64,000 bases of DNA from Dyadobacter soli. Its GTDB lineage: Bacteria; Bacteroidota; Bacteroidia; Cytophagales; Spirosomataceae. Location of the stretch: positions 186,001-250,000 of the forward strand of contig NZ_FNAN01000002.1 of NCBI RefSeq assembly GCF_900101885.1, in the 5' to 3' direction. How positions within the stretch are numbered: the first letter of the stretch is position 1; each line of letters opens with the position of its first letter. The notes under the pieces are model-generated. The model worked only from the letters and a program-made list of their open reading frames with translations. It did no database searches and was not told where the DNA came from. The translations under genes were made by a program, and so were the position numbers. Below are positions 1-7,867 of the stretch, one piece after another.

Positions 1-1228
1 TCTCCTGAATATCGAGTTTAGTATTCAGTTCCACATAAGTCGTGACACGTTTGCCGTTTTTGGAAGCACTGATTAAAGAATTCAGTATAAATGAATTAGG
101 ACTTATTTTGTACAAAGAAACATGGATCTCGCGCACGTGCGGGTCCACCGCGGCTTCATTGAAGAACCGGACGATTGGTTCGTAAGATTGATAGGGCAAA
201 TGCAGCATCTGATCGCCCTGCTGAATGGCCTCGAAGACCGATTTCGTTTCGTCGAATTCGGGGTTCTGGACCGGCCGTTGATAGGGATAGTCGAGGCGCC
301 GCGATATTACCGGAAATTTGGCCAGGTCCTGCATAAACAGGTAATCGCCCCGTTCGTGGAAGTCATTCATCGGGATCGACACCTTACCTACCAGATATTC
401 GCGCACATACAGCGGCATCCCCGATTCATAAAAGTACTGCGACGGCTGCACGAAATTCCGCTTTTCAAGCTGTTTCAGAATGCGTTGCGCGACTTGCATC
501 GGGTATTCGTCCTCGATGGCTAGCTCCGTTTCGCGCTCGACCCGCAATGCATAGCTTTCCAATACATTGTAGCCGGGAAAAAGCAGCGGCAGATTCTCGC
601 GGATCACATCTTCCAGAAATGCGACATGGCGCTTACCTTCCCATTCAGGCAGTTCCAAAAAGCGGCTGTAAGGCTCGGAAGGCACATTTACCGATGCGTA
701 CCAATCTTCCTCGGCATCTTCCTTATGCTGCATCCTGACGATCAGGTACAATTGTTTGGATTCAAATGCAGGGGTTTTCAGCGTGCGGCGGCTATCCAGG
801 AACACCGGCTGTAAATATCTGAACAGTTTATCCAGGAAAAAGCGCCTCACGAATGCCGCGTGCTCAGGTACAAATGCCTCCCGGTAATACAAATGCACGC
901 CCTGTTCGAGCAAGGCGGGCAGAATGCCGGATATCAGAATGTCGTTGAACTCGCGGAGCTGGTTCTCAACCGTTTCGTAAACGTGTTCGAGGAGCGACTC
1001 CGGGAAAATGTTCAGTTTGGATCGGATGTCGTTGCTTACCTCCCCCATCGCAAGCAGGTTCGGGATACGCACCCGGTAGAACTCCTTGGTTTGGTAGGCG
1101 TAGATACCCAAAAACCGTAAACGCTCCCTTACCGGTACCGTTTCGTCTTTTGCTTCCAGCAGCAACCTGTAATTGTTCGAAAGCCAGCTAAGATTGGTAT
1201 CAAAGTAAGGAAAGGCAACGTCGATCAT
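1..1228 (-). CDS. ppk1: Polyphosphate kinase 1, 5' part (runs off the window)
   Basis: Makes long-chain inorganic polyphosphate from ATP, reversibly. The first 409 residues are visible from an ATG at 1228; the reading frame is open to base 1, so the rest of the protein lies outside the window. The N-terminal domain carries the family hallmark SWLSFN near residue 13, followed by the helical head domain. The first phospholipase-D-like domain begins with LHLPYQSYEPIVRFF and AAVDPHVREI near the window edge. The catalytic histidines and the C2 domain are not visible. The family is usually about 690-730 residues. Divergent from the aldo/keto reductase gene; no partner gene is visible. Identity rests on strong family motifs; the completeness of the gene cannot be judged. 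Confidence 0.9.
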   Translation of the reverse strand, partial: MIDVAFPYFDTNLSWLSNNYRLLLEAKDETVPVRERLRFLGIYAYQTKEFYRVRIPNLLAMGEVSNDIRSKLNIFPESLLEHVYETVENQLREFNDILISGILPALLEQGVHLYYREAFVPEHAAFVRRFFLDKLFRYLQPVFLDSRRTLKTPAFESKQLYLIVRMQHKEDAEEDWYASVNVPSEPYSRFLELPEWEGKRHVAFLEDVIRENLPLLFPGYNVLESYALRVERETELAIEDEYPMQVAQRILKQLEKRNFVQPSQYFYESGMPLYVREYLVGKVSIPMNDFHERGDYLFMQDLAKFPVISRRLDYPYQRPVQNPEFDETKSVFEAIQQGDQMLHLPYQSYEPIVRFFNEAAVDPHVREIHVSLYKISPNSFILNSLISASKNGKRVTTYVELNTKLDIQE

Positions 1229-1290
1229 TGAGTGTGGTGTAAAAGATTCAAAATTTGGTACAATATAAATACATTTGGCGGGTAAGGATA

Positions 1291-1298
1291 TAACTTTG
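1291..1298 (+). promoter_or_regulatory. Candidate Bacteroidota -7 promoter box for the aldo/keto reductase gene
   Basis: TAACTTTG matches the Bacteroidota sigma-A -7 consensus TAnnTTTG, 72 bp before the ATG at 1371. A second weaker match (TACATTTG) lies at 1270-1277. No -33 TTG is found at the ideal 19-21 bp spacing, so support is the -7 box only. Confidence 0.4.
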
Positions 1299-1370
1299 CG
1301 GTACAAAAAACAACGTTGGCAGGTAAGTTTCCGAAGCTATATCTACATTTAAAATTATCATTAAATCACT

Positions 1371-2393
1371 ATGCGTTATCAATTATTAGGCCGCTCGGGT
1401 TTACGGGTATCGGAAGTTTGCCTGGGAGCCATGACCTTCGGAAAAGACTGGGGATGGGGAGCGGATAAGCACGAGAGCTTCAAGATTTTCGAAGCCTTCG
1501 CCAACGCAGGCGGCAACTTCATCGACACCGCGAACCGGTACACCGAGGGCACTTCGGAAAAATACGTCGGCGAATTCATCGAAACCGACCGCGACCATTT
1601 TGTGCTCGCAACCAAGTTTACGCTCAAAGACCGTAACGACGACCTGAATTTCGCGGGTAACCACCGTAAAAACATGATGCGCTCGGTAACATCGAGCCTC
1701 AAACGCCTCAATACCGAGTACATCGACCTCCTCTGGGTGCATATGTGGGACAACACCACGCCTGCCGAAGAAGTCATGCGCGGACTGGACGACCTGGTGA
1801 CCCGCGGACTGGTGCATTACATTGGCATTTCCGATACGCCCGCCTGGATCGTTTCGCAAGCCAATACCATCGCCGATTTCCGTGGCTGGAATGCATTTGC
1901 CGCCATTCAGTTCGAGTACTCGCTCCTGCAACGCACACCCGAGCGCGACCTGCTACCGATGGCCAAAGCCCTCGACCTGGCCGTAACCCCCTGGGGAGCC
2001 ATTGGCGGAGGCGCATTGACGGGCAAGTACCTCCGTGGTGAAACCGGCCGCGTGCCCGACCATAGCACCCGCAGAAGCGACCACAGCAGCCTGATTGCGC
2101 AAACCGTAGTGGACGTAGCCGCGGAACTCGGCGTAACGCCGGCGCAAGTGGCGATCAACTGGACGCGCCACCGCGACCAGGTAATGATCCCGATCGTCGG
2201 CGCATCGAAAGAAAGTCAATTGATAGATTCCCTCGGCTGCCTCGATTTCCGTCTACCGGAAGAAGCGCTCCAAAAACTGCACGAGGTAAGTAAAATAGAA
2301 CTAGGCTTCCCCCATGAATTCCTGAAATCCGACGGGGTGAAGGAAGAGGCGTTTGGGGGGTTGTATGAGAGTTTGGATAATCATAGGGGGTAG
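1371..2393 (+). CDS. Aldo/keto reductase
   Basis: Predicted cytosolic NADPH-dependent oxidoreductase of the AKR superfamily (TIM barrel, 340 residues, normal length). The catalytic tetrad is visible: D52, Y57, K82 and H124 in the contexts FIDTAN, YTEG, LATKF and WVHMW. The C-terminal cofactor-binding part contains IPIVGASKESQL, typical for the 2'-phosphate and adenine of NADPH. The start at ATG 1371 gives the usual N-terminus (YQLLGRSGLRVSEVCLG). It stands alone: divergent from ppk1 and convergent with pyrE, separated from the latter by the heptamer repeat. Closest functional type is the Tas/YajO-like AKR group; the physiological substrate cannot be told from sequence. Confidence 0.9.
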   Translation: MRYQLLGRSGLRVSEVCLGAMTFGKDWGWGADKHESFKIFEAFANAGGNFIDTANRYTEGTSEKYVGEFIETDRDHFVLATKFTLKDRNDDLNFAGNHRKNMMRSVTSSLKRLNTEYIDLLWVHMWDNTTPAEEVMRGLDDLVTRGLVHYIGISDTPAWIVSQANTIADFRGWNAFAAIQFEYSLLQRTPERDLLPMAKALDLAVTPWGAIGGGALTGKYLRGETGRVPDHSTRRSDHSSLIAQTVVDVAAELGVTPAQVAINWTRHRDQVMIPIVGASKESQLIDSLGCLDFRLPEEALQKLHEVSKIELGFPHEFLKSDGVKEEAFGGLYESLDNHRG

Positions 2394-2396
2394 ATG

Positions 2397-2457
2397 CCGT
2401 CGGCGGTCGGTGGTCGGCGGTCAGAATATTTGACCACCGACAGCCGACCGCGGACGG
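2397..2457. repeat. Inverted pair of four-heptamer (YGGTCRG) arrays, copy 1
   Basis: Two 28-bp arrays face each other. The left one (2397-2424, + strand) reads CCGTCGG, CGGTCGG, TGGTCGG, CGGTCAG. The right one (2430-2457, - strand) reads CCGTCCG, CGGTCGG, CTGTCGG, TGGTCAA. They pair over about 28 bp with four mismatches around a short AT-rich loop. The element fills the 72-bp gap between the convergent stop codons of the aldo/keto reductase and pyrE genes, so it may end transcription in both directions. The same four-heptamer design recurs at 34007-34034 and 63565-63685. Confidence 0.8.
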
Positions 2458-2465
2458 CCGAATGC

Positions 2466-3107
2466 TTATTTTCCCCAGCTCTCCGGTGCCACGCGCCATG
2501 CGGCGAGGCTCTCTACCTGTTCGGCGCTGACGTAGTTGTGCTCTAATGCGACGTCGATCAATGCATTGTAATTGCTGATCGTATCGAGCTGGACGTTTTT
2601 AGCTTTGAAATTATCGGCGGCTACCTGGAAGCCGTAGGTAAATATGGCTACCATTCCGGCTACTTCTATTCCAGCTTCGCGGAGGGCGTCTACTGTTTTG
2701 AGGGAGCTTCCGCCGGTTGAGATCAGGTCTTCGATAATCACTACCGACTGGCCTTTTTCCAGTCTGCCTTCGATCTGGTTACCCATGCCATGCTTTTTGG
2801 GCTCGGGGCGTACGTAGGCGAAAGGCAATTCGAGCACGTCGGCTACCAATGCACCCTGCGCAATACCACCCGTGGCTACGCCTACGATCGCTTGCGCATC
2901 CGGGTACTTTTCGCGGATCAGCTCGGCCAGCGCCTTTTTGATGAAGGTGCGGGTATCGGGGTACGACAATGCCACGCGGTTGTCACAATAAATCGGTGAA
3001 AACCAGCCAGAGCTCCATTGGAACGGCTTTGCGGGACTGAGCTTGATGGCCTGCGCTTCCAGAAGCAGCTCGGCGATTCGTTTTGTTATATCCAGATCGT
3101 TCGACAT
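2466..3107 (-). CDS. pyrE: Orotate phosphoribosyltransferase
   Basis: Catalyses orotate + PRPP to orotidine 5'-phosphate in de novo pyrimidine synthesis; a cytosolic dimer. 213 residues, normal length. The PRPP-binding loop VVIIEDLISTGGSS is at residues 122-135 and the catalytic loop KKHG at 104-107. The ATG at 3107 follows the corC-like stop by two bases, so the two genes are probably co-transcribed. The 3' end abuts the inverted heptamer repeat. Assignment is secure. Confidence 0.97.
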   Translation of the reverse strand: MSNDLDITKRIAELLLEAQAIKLSPAKPFQWSSGWFSPIYCDNRVALSYPDTRTFIKKALAELIREKYPDAQAIVGVATGGIAQGALVADVLELPFAYVRPEPKKHGMGNQIEGRLEKGQSVVIIEDLISTGGSSLKTVDALREAGIEVAGMVAIFTYGFQVAADNFKAKNVQLDTISNYNALIDVALEHNYVSAEQVESLAAWRVAPESWGK

Positions 3108-3109
3108 TA

Positions 3110-4414
3110 TTAATCTTCGGATTCCTCCTGTTTATTATAATTGGTTACTAAAAGCTTGTCTATCCGGCTGCGGTCCATGTCGATCACCTCGAACTCGAAA
3201 TGTCTCCAATTGAATTTCTCGCCGGTTTGCGGAATGTTTTCCAGGACATGCAGCACAAAACCACCGAGCGTATTGAAGCCTACCAGCTCCCGGCGCTCGC
3301 TATCCTGGATATTGATATTGAAATACTGAATAAAATCGTCGAATGGCAACTGCGCATCGATGAGGTAACTACCATCCTCGCGCTTCACGATTTCTGACGC
3401 CTCTTCGATATCCTCGGAAATGTCGCCCACCAATGCATCCATAATGTCGTGCATCGTCACCACACCTAATGTACCGCCGTATTCGTCGACGATAATGCCG
3501 TAATACACACGTTGCTCCTTGAATTTTTCGAGCGCCTGGTAAGCCCGGTTGCTTTCCGGCAGATAAACCGGATCGCGCATAATGGCCGTCAAATGTGCCA
3601 TTTGTATTTCCAGATCGGTCGCGATCAGGTCTTTTACATAAATCAGGCCCACAACGTCGTCGACATTGCCCCGGCAGACGGGGTAAATGGAATGCCGTGC
3701 GTCCAGGATTTTGGCCTTGTTTTCTTCCACCGAATCTTCCAGGTCGAGCCACACGATTTCCTGGCGGTTGGTCATGAGCGAGGTTACCTTGCGATCACCG
3801 AGCTGGAACACATTATGCACGATTTCCTGCTCTATTTCTTCAAAAACACCGCCGGAAGTACCTTCCTGGATGAGGCTTTTGATCTCCTCCTCGGTAACTG
3901 CGTTTTCAGATTGCTTAATATTTAAAACCCTGATTATCAAATCACTTGAAATACCTAGCAATGCGATAAACGGGGCGGTTGCTTTCGAGAGCAGGTTCAT
4001 TGGCGTGGCCATTACCTTTGAAATGGCTTCCGGATTGGACATACCAATGCGTTTCGGCACCAGCTCGCCAAGCACGAGCGACAAATACGTGATCACTACG
4101 AGCACCGAACCCACTGCGAGCGAATGCGCGTAAGGTGCCAGCTCGGGTACGCGGGAAATTATTTGCTCAAAATCGGCAGTGATATTGTCGCCACTGTACA
4201 TACCGGTCAGCAAACCGATGAGCGTAATGCCGATCTGAACGGTGGAAAGAAATTTTGTAGGGGAATTCGCCAGGTTTAATGCTGCCTTCGCGCTCGAATC
4301 GCCATTCTTGGCTGCGGCCTCCAGGCGCGATTTTCGGGAGGAAACCAGTGCTATCTCTGACATGGAAAAAAGGCCATTGAGCAGCACCAGAAGTAGAATT
4401 ATGAGGAGTTCCAA
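3110..4414 (-). CDS. Hemolysin/CorC-family membrane protein (CNNM + CBS + CorC domains)
   Basis: Inner-membrane protein of the CNNM/CorC (HlyC/CorC, YfjD-type) family, usually linked to magnesium or cobalt efflux. An N-terminal DUF21/CNNM transmembrane domain (about residues 1-190, starting ELLIILLLVLLNGLFSMSEIA) is followed by a CBS pair (about 200-340) and a C-terminal CorC_HlyC domain (about 345-425). 434 residues is typical. The start is a TTG at 4414; it is preferred because the family begins directly with this hydrophobic stretch. First gene of a two-gene unit with pyrE. Ion specificity is inference from the family. Confidence 0.9.
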   Translation of the reverse strand: MELLIILLLVLLNGLFSMSEIALVSSRKSRLEAAAKNGDSSAKAALNLANSPTKFLSTVQIGITLIGLLTGMYSGDNITADFEQIISRVPELAPYAHSLAVGSVLVVITYLSLVLGELVPKRIGMSNPEAISKVMATPMNLLSKATAPFIALLGISSDLIIRVLNIKQSENAVTEEEIKSLIQEGTSGGVFEEIEQEIVHNVFQLGDRKVTSLMTNRQEIVWLDLEDSVEENKAKILDARHSIYPVCRGNVDDVVGLIYVKDLIATDLEIQMAHLTAIMRDPVYLPESNRAYQALEKFKEQRVYYGIIVDEYGGTLGVVTMHDIMDALVGDISEDIEEASEIVKREDGSYLIDAQLPFDDFIQYFNINIQDSERRELVGFNTLGGFVLHVLENIPQTGEKFNWRHFEFEVIDMDRSRIDKLLVTNYNKQEESED

Positions 4415-4437
4415 GAACTGTTTAGTTGTTACAAATA

Positions 4438-4445
4438 CAAATTTA
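4438..4445 (-). promoter_or_regulatory. Candidate -7 promoter box for the corC-pyrE unit
   Basis: TAAATTTG on the minus strand fits TAnnTTTG and lies 24 bp before the TTG start at 4414. No clear -33 TTG is seen at the proper spacing. The divergent Nudix gene has its own candidate box at 4482-4489. Confidence 0.4.
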
Positions 4446-4481
4446 TCAATAATAATCTCTGCCTAAACTAAACTCTTTACT

Positions 4482-4489
4482 TAATTTTG
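4482..4489 (+). promoter_or_regulatory. Candidate -7 promoter box for the Nudix gene at 4516
   Basis: TAATTTTG fits the Bacteroidota -7 consensus 27 bp before the ATG at 4516. No good -33 element is visible. Confidence 0.4.
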
Positions 4490-4515
4490 CGATCCATTCA
4501 CGTACCCATTCCAAA

Positions 4516-5205
4516 ATGACCATTTTTTTCGACGACCGTCCAGTCAGAATTGTACGGACCAATCAGTTGTCTGCCGCCGAAACATCGCGTTTTGAGCATA
4601 TCGTAGATCTGCGGCTGGAAAAATTGCAGAGAAGCATGCTGACGGGCCACGTCCTGTTCCTGAATTCCACGACCACGAGCGCCATCCAGGTGATCCAGAT
4701 GCTCGAAAAGGAATTCCCCAAGGACATGCTTTCGATCACGATGGCTACGCGCGAGAAGTCGGAGGTGGAGGACAAAATCAAGGCACAATACAAGGTGATC
4801 AAAGCCGCCGGCGGCGTAGTGGTGAAAGGTGGCAAATGGCTCTTCATGTACCGCCGCAAAATGTGGGATTTACCAAAAGGAAAGCTCGACAAAGGCGAAA
4901 ACTCAAAAGTGGCCGCTACCCGCGAAATCGAGGAAGAAACTGGCGTAAAAGCGCTGATCCGCGACAAAATCTGCACCACCTGGCATACCTACACGCTGAA
5001 TAACAGCCGCATTCTGAAACGCACCAAATGGTACCTTTTCGATTGCCTCGACGATTCACAAATGAGCCCGCAAGCCGAAGAACAGATCGAAAAACTGGAC
5101 TGGTACGAGCCCTCGGATGTGAAACCCCTGCTAATACAGTCGTACAGCTCGATCCGCTACGTGGTCGACAGCCTGAATAAGATACATAACCTGAAAGAAT
5201 CCTGA
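4516..5205 (+). CDS. Nudix hydrolase with N-terminal extension
   Basis: Predicted hydrolase of a nucleoside diphosphate linked to another moiety. The Nudix box spans residues 122-144 (GKLDKGE then REIEEETG), with the metal-binding glutamates present. About 90 residues precede the Nudix fold; this extension (TIFFDDRPVRIV at the start) has no function I recognise. 229 residues from an ATG at 4516. It is transcribed alone and converges with coaD; the stop codon lies inside the shared terminator hairpin at 5202-5243. The substrate cannot be inferred. Confidence 0.88.
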   Translation: MTIFFDDRPVRIVRTNQLSAAETSRFEHIVDLRLEKLQRSMLTGHVLFLNSTTTSAIQVIQMLEKEFPKDMLSITMATREKSEVEDKIKAQYKVIKAAGGVVVKGGKWLFMYRRKMWDLPKGKLDKGENSKVAATREIEEETGVKALIRDKICTTWHTYTLNNSRILKRTKWYLFDCLDDSQMSPQAEEQIEKLDWYEPSDVKPLLIQSYSSIRYVVDSLNKIHNLKES

Positions 5206-5243
5206 AAAACGGCCGTCTAGTGATCCTGGGCGGCCTTTTTCAG
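5202..5243. terminator. Bidirectional terminator overlapping both stop codons
   Basis: CTGAAAAA and GGCCG at 5202-5215 pair with CGGCC and TTTTTCAG at 5231-5243, with one bulged C and a 15-base loop. On each strand the stem ends in a T-run, so it can act in both directions. The TGA of the Nudix gene and the TAG of coaD both fall within it. Confidence 0.7.
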
Positions 5244-5699
5244 TTCAGATAATGAATAGGGAAGAAAATTGTCCACGGCCTGTCCATAGCGGTGCAGGTC
5301 GCGGATAATGCTCGAACTGATCGGTGCCAAAGCCGGCGAAGTGATCAGGAAAACGGTCTCTATTTCTTCGTACAAATATCTGTTAACCTGCGAGATACCA
5401 TTTTCGTATTCAAAATCGGTGGTGTTCCGCAAGCCCCTCAGCAAAAACCTCGCGCCAAGTTCACGGGCAGTATGGGCCGTCAGGTCGTCGTAGGTAACCA
5501 CCTTCACATTCGGCTCGGAAGAGAAAGTCTTCTCGATCATCTCCTTCATCACTTCCAGCGGGAAATAGCGCTTTTTGGTGGCGTTGTTACCGATCCCGAT
5601 CACCACCTGATCGAACAGCCTGAGCCCGCGCAGGACAATGTCCTCATGCCCCCTGGTGAACGGATCGAAAGATCCCGGAAATAGTGCTATACGAGTCAT
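5217..5699 (-). CDS. coaD: Phosphopantetheine adenylyltransferase
   Basis: Transfers AMP to 4'-phosphopantetheine, the penultimate step of coenzyme A synthesis. 160 residues, normal length. The nucleotidyltransferase T-x-G-H motif is TRGH at residues 15-18 after FPGSFDPF, and the C-terminal ISSSIIRDL signature is present. ATG at 5699, ten bases after the DUF3822 stop, so it is the last gene of a Nudix-DUF3822-coaD unit. The DUF3822-coaD neighbourhood is common in Bacteroidota. Confidence 0.97.
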   Translation of the reverse strand: MTRIALFPGSFDPFTRGHEDIVLRGLRLFDQVVIGIGNNATKKRYFPLEVMKEMIEKTFSSEPNVKVVTYDDLTAHTARELGARFLLRGLRNTTDFEYENGISQVNRYLYEEIETVFLITSPALAPISSSIIRDLHRYGQAVDNFLPYSLSELKKAAQDH

Positions 5700-5709
5700 A
5701 GGAGGAATA

Positions 5710-6684
5710 TTAGGAGGAAATGAGATAAGTATTGAACAATCCGAAATACCGGTGACCAGGCACTTCGGCGCATTGCGGGCTGTATTTCAGCGTCGTAGGC
5801 CGGGTACCCATGTGTAAGTTCGGGAAAAACCGCGAAAGCTCCTGGTACGAATCCGACGTCGGCGCGATTTCTCCGTAGCAAAGCACCTTGATTTCCTCGG
5901 GTAAAATATTCAACTGGCTCAATGTGAACAGGATAATGTAAGCAAGCTCCTGAACCTGGGCATATTTGAAACGATTGCAAAGCAACAGCTGCTGGCTCTC
6001 GCTCACGACCAATGTGAAGTGGTCTTTTTCAAAATACAGGGACATCATCCGCATTTCCTGATGCTCCACATGGTTCACCAGCGAACCGATCGCCAATGCG
6101 CTCGTGAGGTGGTAGAATGTGACCGTGGAAGCGCTGAAATGATTCACGACCCAATCGTACCAAAGCTCCTGAACACTGAAAACGTTCTGCGCGTGTACGA
6201 GCGGAAGGTCGTGCCAAAGCACTTTCTCGTGCTTCGAAACCGGGTTACCCAAGGCAAAAGAAAGGTATTCATAAGCCGATTCCGGCTTGAAAAGCACATT
6301 CGGTACCAATGTGAATGCATGCGAATTGACCGTCACGCATACATTGTTCCAGTTATTCGACGACCACGACAAATGCCCGCTGAAAATCCGTTTTAGCCGT
6401 TCGAAAATTTCGGCCGGTGTGAGTGCATTCTCAAAGAAATAATCTTCCAGCCAGATGCATTCCATGTTTTCGTCCCTCACGATGCAAAAGCGGATACGCC
6501 GCTCGTCGAGCTCGATACAGAGCGTACAAAGCGGAATGCTGGCCGCATCGAAGGAATTGTCTCCTACCAACAGCGTCGGAATAACTTCAATTAACTGGTT
6601 TTCAGAATTTGCCACGTCGTCGGGGTGGTGTTGTTTAATGTTTATGCCGGCGTCAGCTTCCGGAAATATACTTGTTGAGTTCAA
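5710..6684 (-). CDS. DUF3822 family protein
   Basis: Protein of unknown function that is regularly found next to coaD in Bacteroidota; assignment is from context and overall sequence character. No catalytic motif, signal peptide or membrane segment is visible. By recollection the family may have an ASKHA/actin-like fold, but I cannot show this here. The start is uncertain: a TTG at 6684 overlaps the upstream Nudix gene by 32 bases, while a GTG at 6615 lies 37 bases after the Nudix stop and would give 301 residues. The first in-frame ATG is about 70 codons in and is too late. Probably co-transcribed with coaD. Confidence 0.75.
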   Translation of the reverse strand: MNSTSIFPEADAGINIKQHHPDDVANSENQLIEVIPTLLVGDNSFDAASIPLCTLCIELDERRIRFCIVRDENMECIWLEDYFFENALTPAEIFERLKRIFSGHLSWSSNNWNNVCVTVNSHAFTLVPNVLFKPESAYEYLSFALGNPVSKHEKVLWHDLPLVHAQNVFSVQELWYDWVVNHFSASTVTFYHLTSALAIGSLVNHVEHQEMRMMSLYFEKDHFTLVVSESQQLLLCNRFKYAQVQELAYIILFTLSQLNILPEEIKVLCYGEIAPTSDSYQELSRFFPNLHMGTRPTTLKYSPQCAEVPGHRYFGLFNTYLISS

Positions 6685-7141
6685 AAATCCCAGCCAGGGA
6701 AGCGACTTTGTTCAAAATCCGGTGCTTATGCGCGGGTAAAATCGCCTGGATTTCTTCCCAGGACAAAAACCGGACATCGCGGATGACCTGCCCGTCGGCG
6801 GCCAGTTCGGGATCGAAACCGGAAGCGAGCTGGCCGGTGAAGGATTCGATTTCAAAAAACAGCTCCACCGCATGCAGCGGATCGGCAATATGCTCATTTA
6901 CAAACAATAGCTCTCCCACGATCACTTCCAGGCCGGTTTCCTCGCGGAACTCGCGGGCCAAAGCGTGCTCGGCCGTTTCTCCGAAATACACGCCACCGCC
7001 CGGAGGCGACCAGAACGCATCGTCGGCATAAAGGGAGTGATTGACCAGCAACAGGCGGTCCTCATGCACGCAAACGCCGCACACACGTACCCGCACGGAG
7101 CCGCCGTAAATAGATCCTATGTCTGCATTTAATGTCGCCAA
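6653..7141 (-). CDS. Nudix hydrolase
   Basis: Small Nudix-fold hydrolase of unknown substrate. The Nudix box reads PPGGGVYFGE then AREFREETG, with the conserved glutamates. The open frame reaches a GTG at 7213, but a good promoter (-33 TTG at 7190-7192, -7 TATCTTTG at 7163-7170) lies inside that extension, so I place the start at TTG 7141. This gives 162 residues beginning ATLNADIGSIYGG. First gene of the unit leading into DUF3822 and coaD. The fold is certain; the start is inference. Confidence 0.85.
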   Translation of the reverse strand: MATLNADIGSIYGGSVRVRVCGVCVHEDRLLLVNHSLYADDAFWSPPGGGVYFGETAEHALAREFREETGLEVIVGELLFVNEHIADPLHAVELFFEIESFTGQLASGFDPELAADGQVIRDVRFLSWEEIQAILPAHKHRILNKVASLAGIFELNKYISGS

Positions 7142-7162
7142 AACCTGTTTTTTTTGAACGGG

Positions 7163-7192
7163 CAAAGATAACCATCCCCCCAGAATAGGCAA
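7163..7192 (-). promoter_or_regulatory. Promoter of the Nudix-DUF3822-coaD unit
   Basis: On the minus strand, TTG at 7192-7190 is followed after 19 bp by TATCTTTG (7170-7163), an excellent match to the Bacteroidota -33/-7 arrangement. Predicted transcription start is near 7156, about 15 bases before the proposed TTG start codon. Confidence 0.6.
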
Positions 7193-7287
7193 GACATAAT
7201 TATGCCAGCCCACATCCGGCGGCGCGATTGCGGGTCACGAAAACCCGTCGCGTAGACGTGTTCATTCGTAGAAAAAAAGGGCGTCGC

Positions 7288-7728
7288 TCAGGAGTAAGGG
7301 CTTCCGGAAATGTAGCTTTCGAGCGTATTGATATGCTCCTTCTGCTCATGAATGATCGCGGAAACGATGTCGTTGATCGAGATAATGCCGACCAGCTGTC
7401 CGTCGCGGTTCACAGGCAGGTGGCGGATATGCTTGTCCGACATGATCTGCATACATTCCTCGATTTTCGCGTCCGTTTCCACCGTAATTACCCTGCTGGT
7501 CATTACGTCGCGGATCAGCGTGTCTCTCGATGCGCGTCCCTGCAATATCACTTTACGCGCATAGTCGCGCTCGGAGAAGATACCGATCAATTCATTATCT
7601 TCAAGTACCAAAACTGCCCCAATGTTCTTCTCGGCCATGAGTTCCAGAGCCTCAAACACTGTGTTGTCCTGCGTAACCGACCAAATCGCATTGACAGGCT
7701 TGTTGCCCATTACATGTTGTACCAGCAT
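7288..7728 (-). CDS. CBS-domain pair protein
   Basis: 146 residues made almost wholly of two CBS domains (about 1-65 and 70-130), a module that senses adenine nucleotides or other ligands. The repeats end with the usual GIFSERDYARKVI and GIISINDIVSAII. The ATG at 7728 gives the family start (LVQHVMGNKP). There is no fused output domain, so it probably acts on a partner protein that is not evident nearby. Monocistronic as far as can be seen. A separate promoter drives the next Nudix gene downstream. Confidence 0.9.
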   Translation of the reverse strand: MLVQHVMGNKPVNAIWSVTQDNTVFEALELMAEKNIGAVLVLEDNELIGIFSERDYARKVILQGRASRDTLIRDVMTSRVITVETDAKIEECMQIMSDKHIRHLPVNRDGQLVGIISINDIVSAIIHEQKEHINTLESYISGSPYS

Positions 7729-7867
7729 AGATGTTTAGGTTTGGGGATTTTCAGATAAGGGAGTCTAATATATGGATTTGACCTATTAAAATCCAATAAA
7801 ATCTGTGTATTATTTTGTTAAAAAATCCGGTTTTTGATAATCGGAATCGATGCGTTAGATTCGTTCC

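Noticed and set aside
122-1120. Several short plus-strand frames at the left edge
   Set aside because: They are shadows of the minus-strand polyphosphate kinase gene, whose frame is open from 1228 to base 1.
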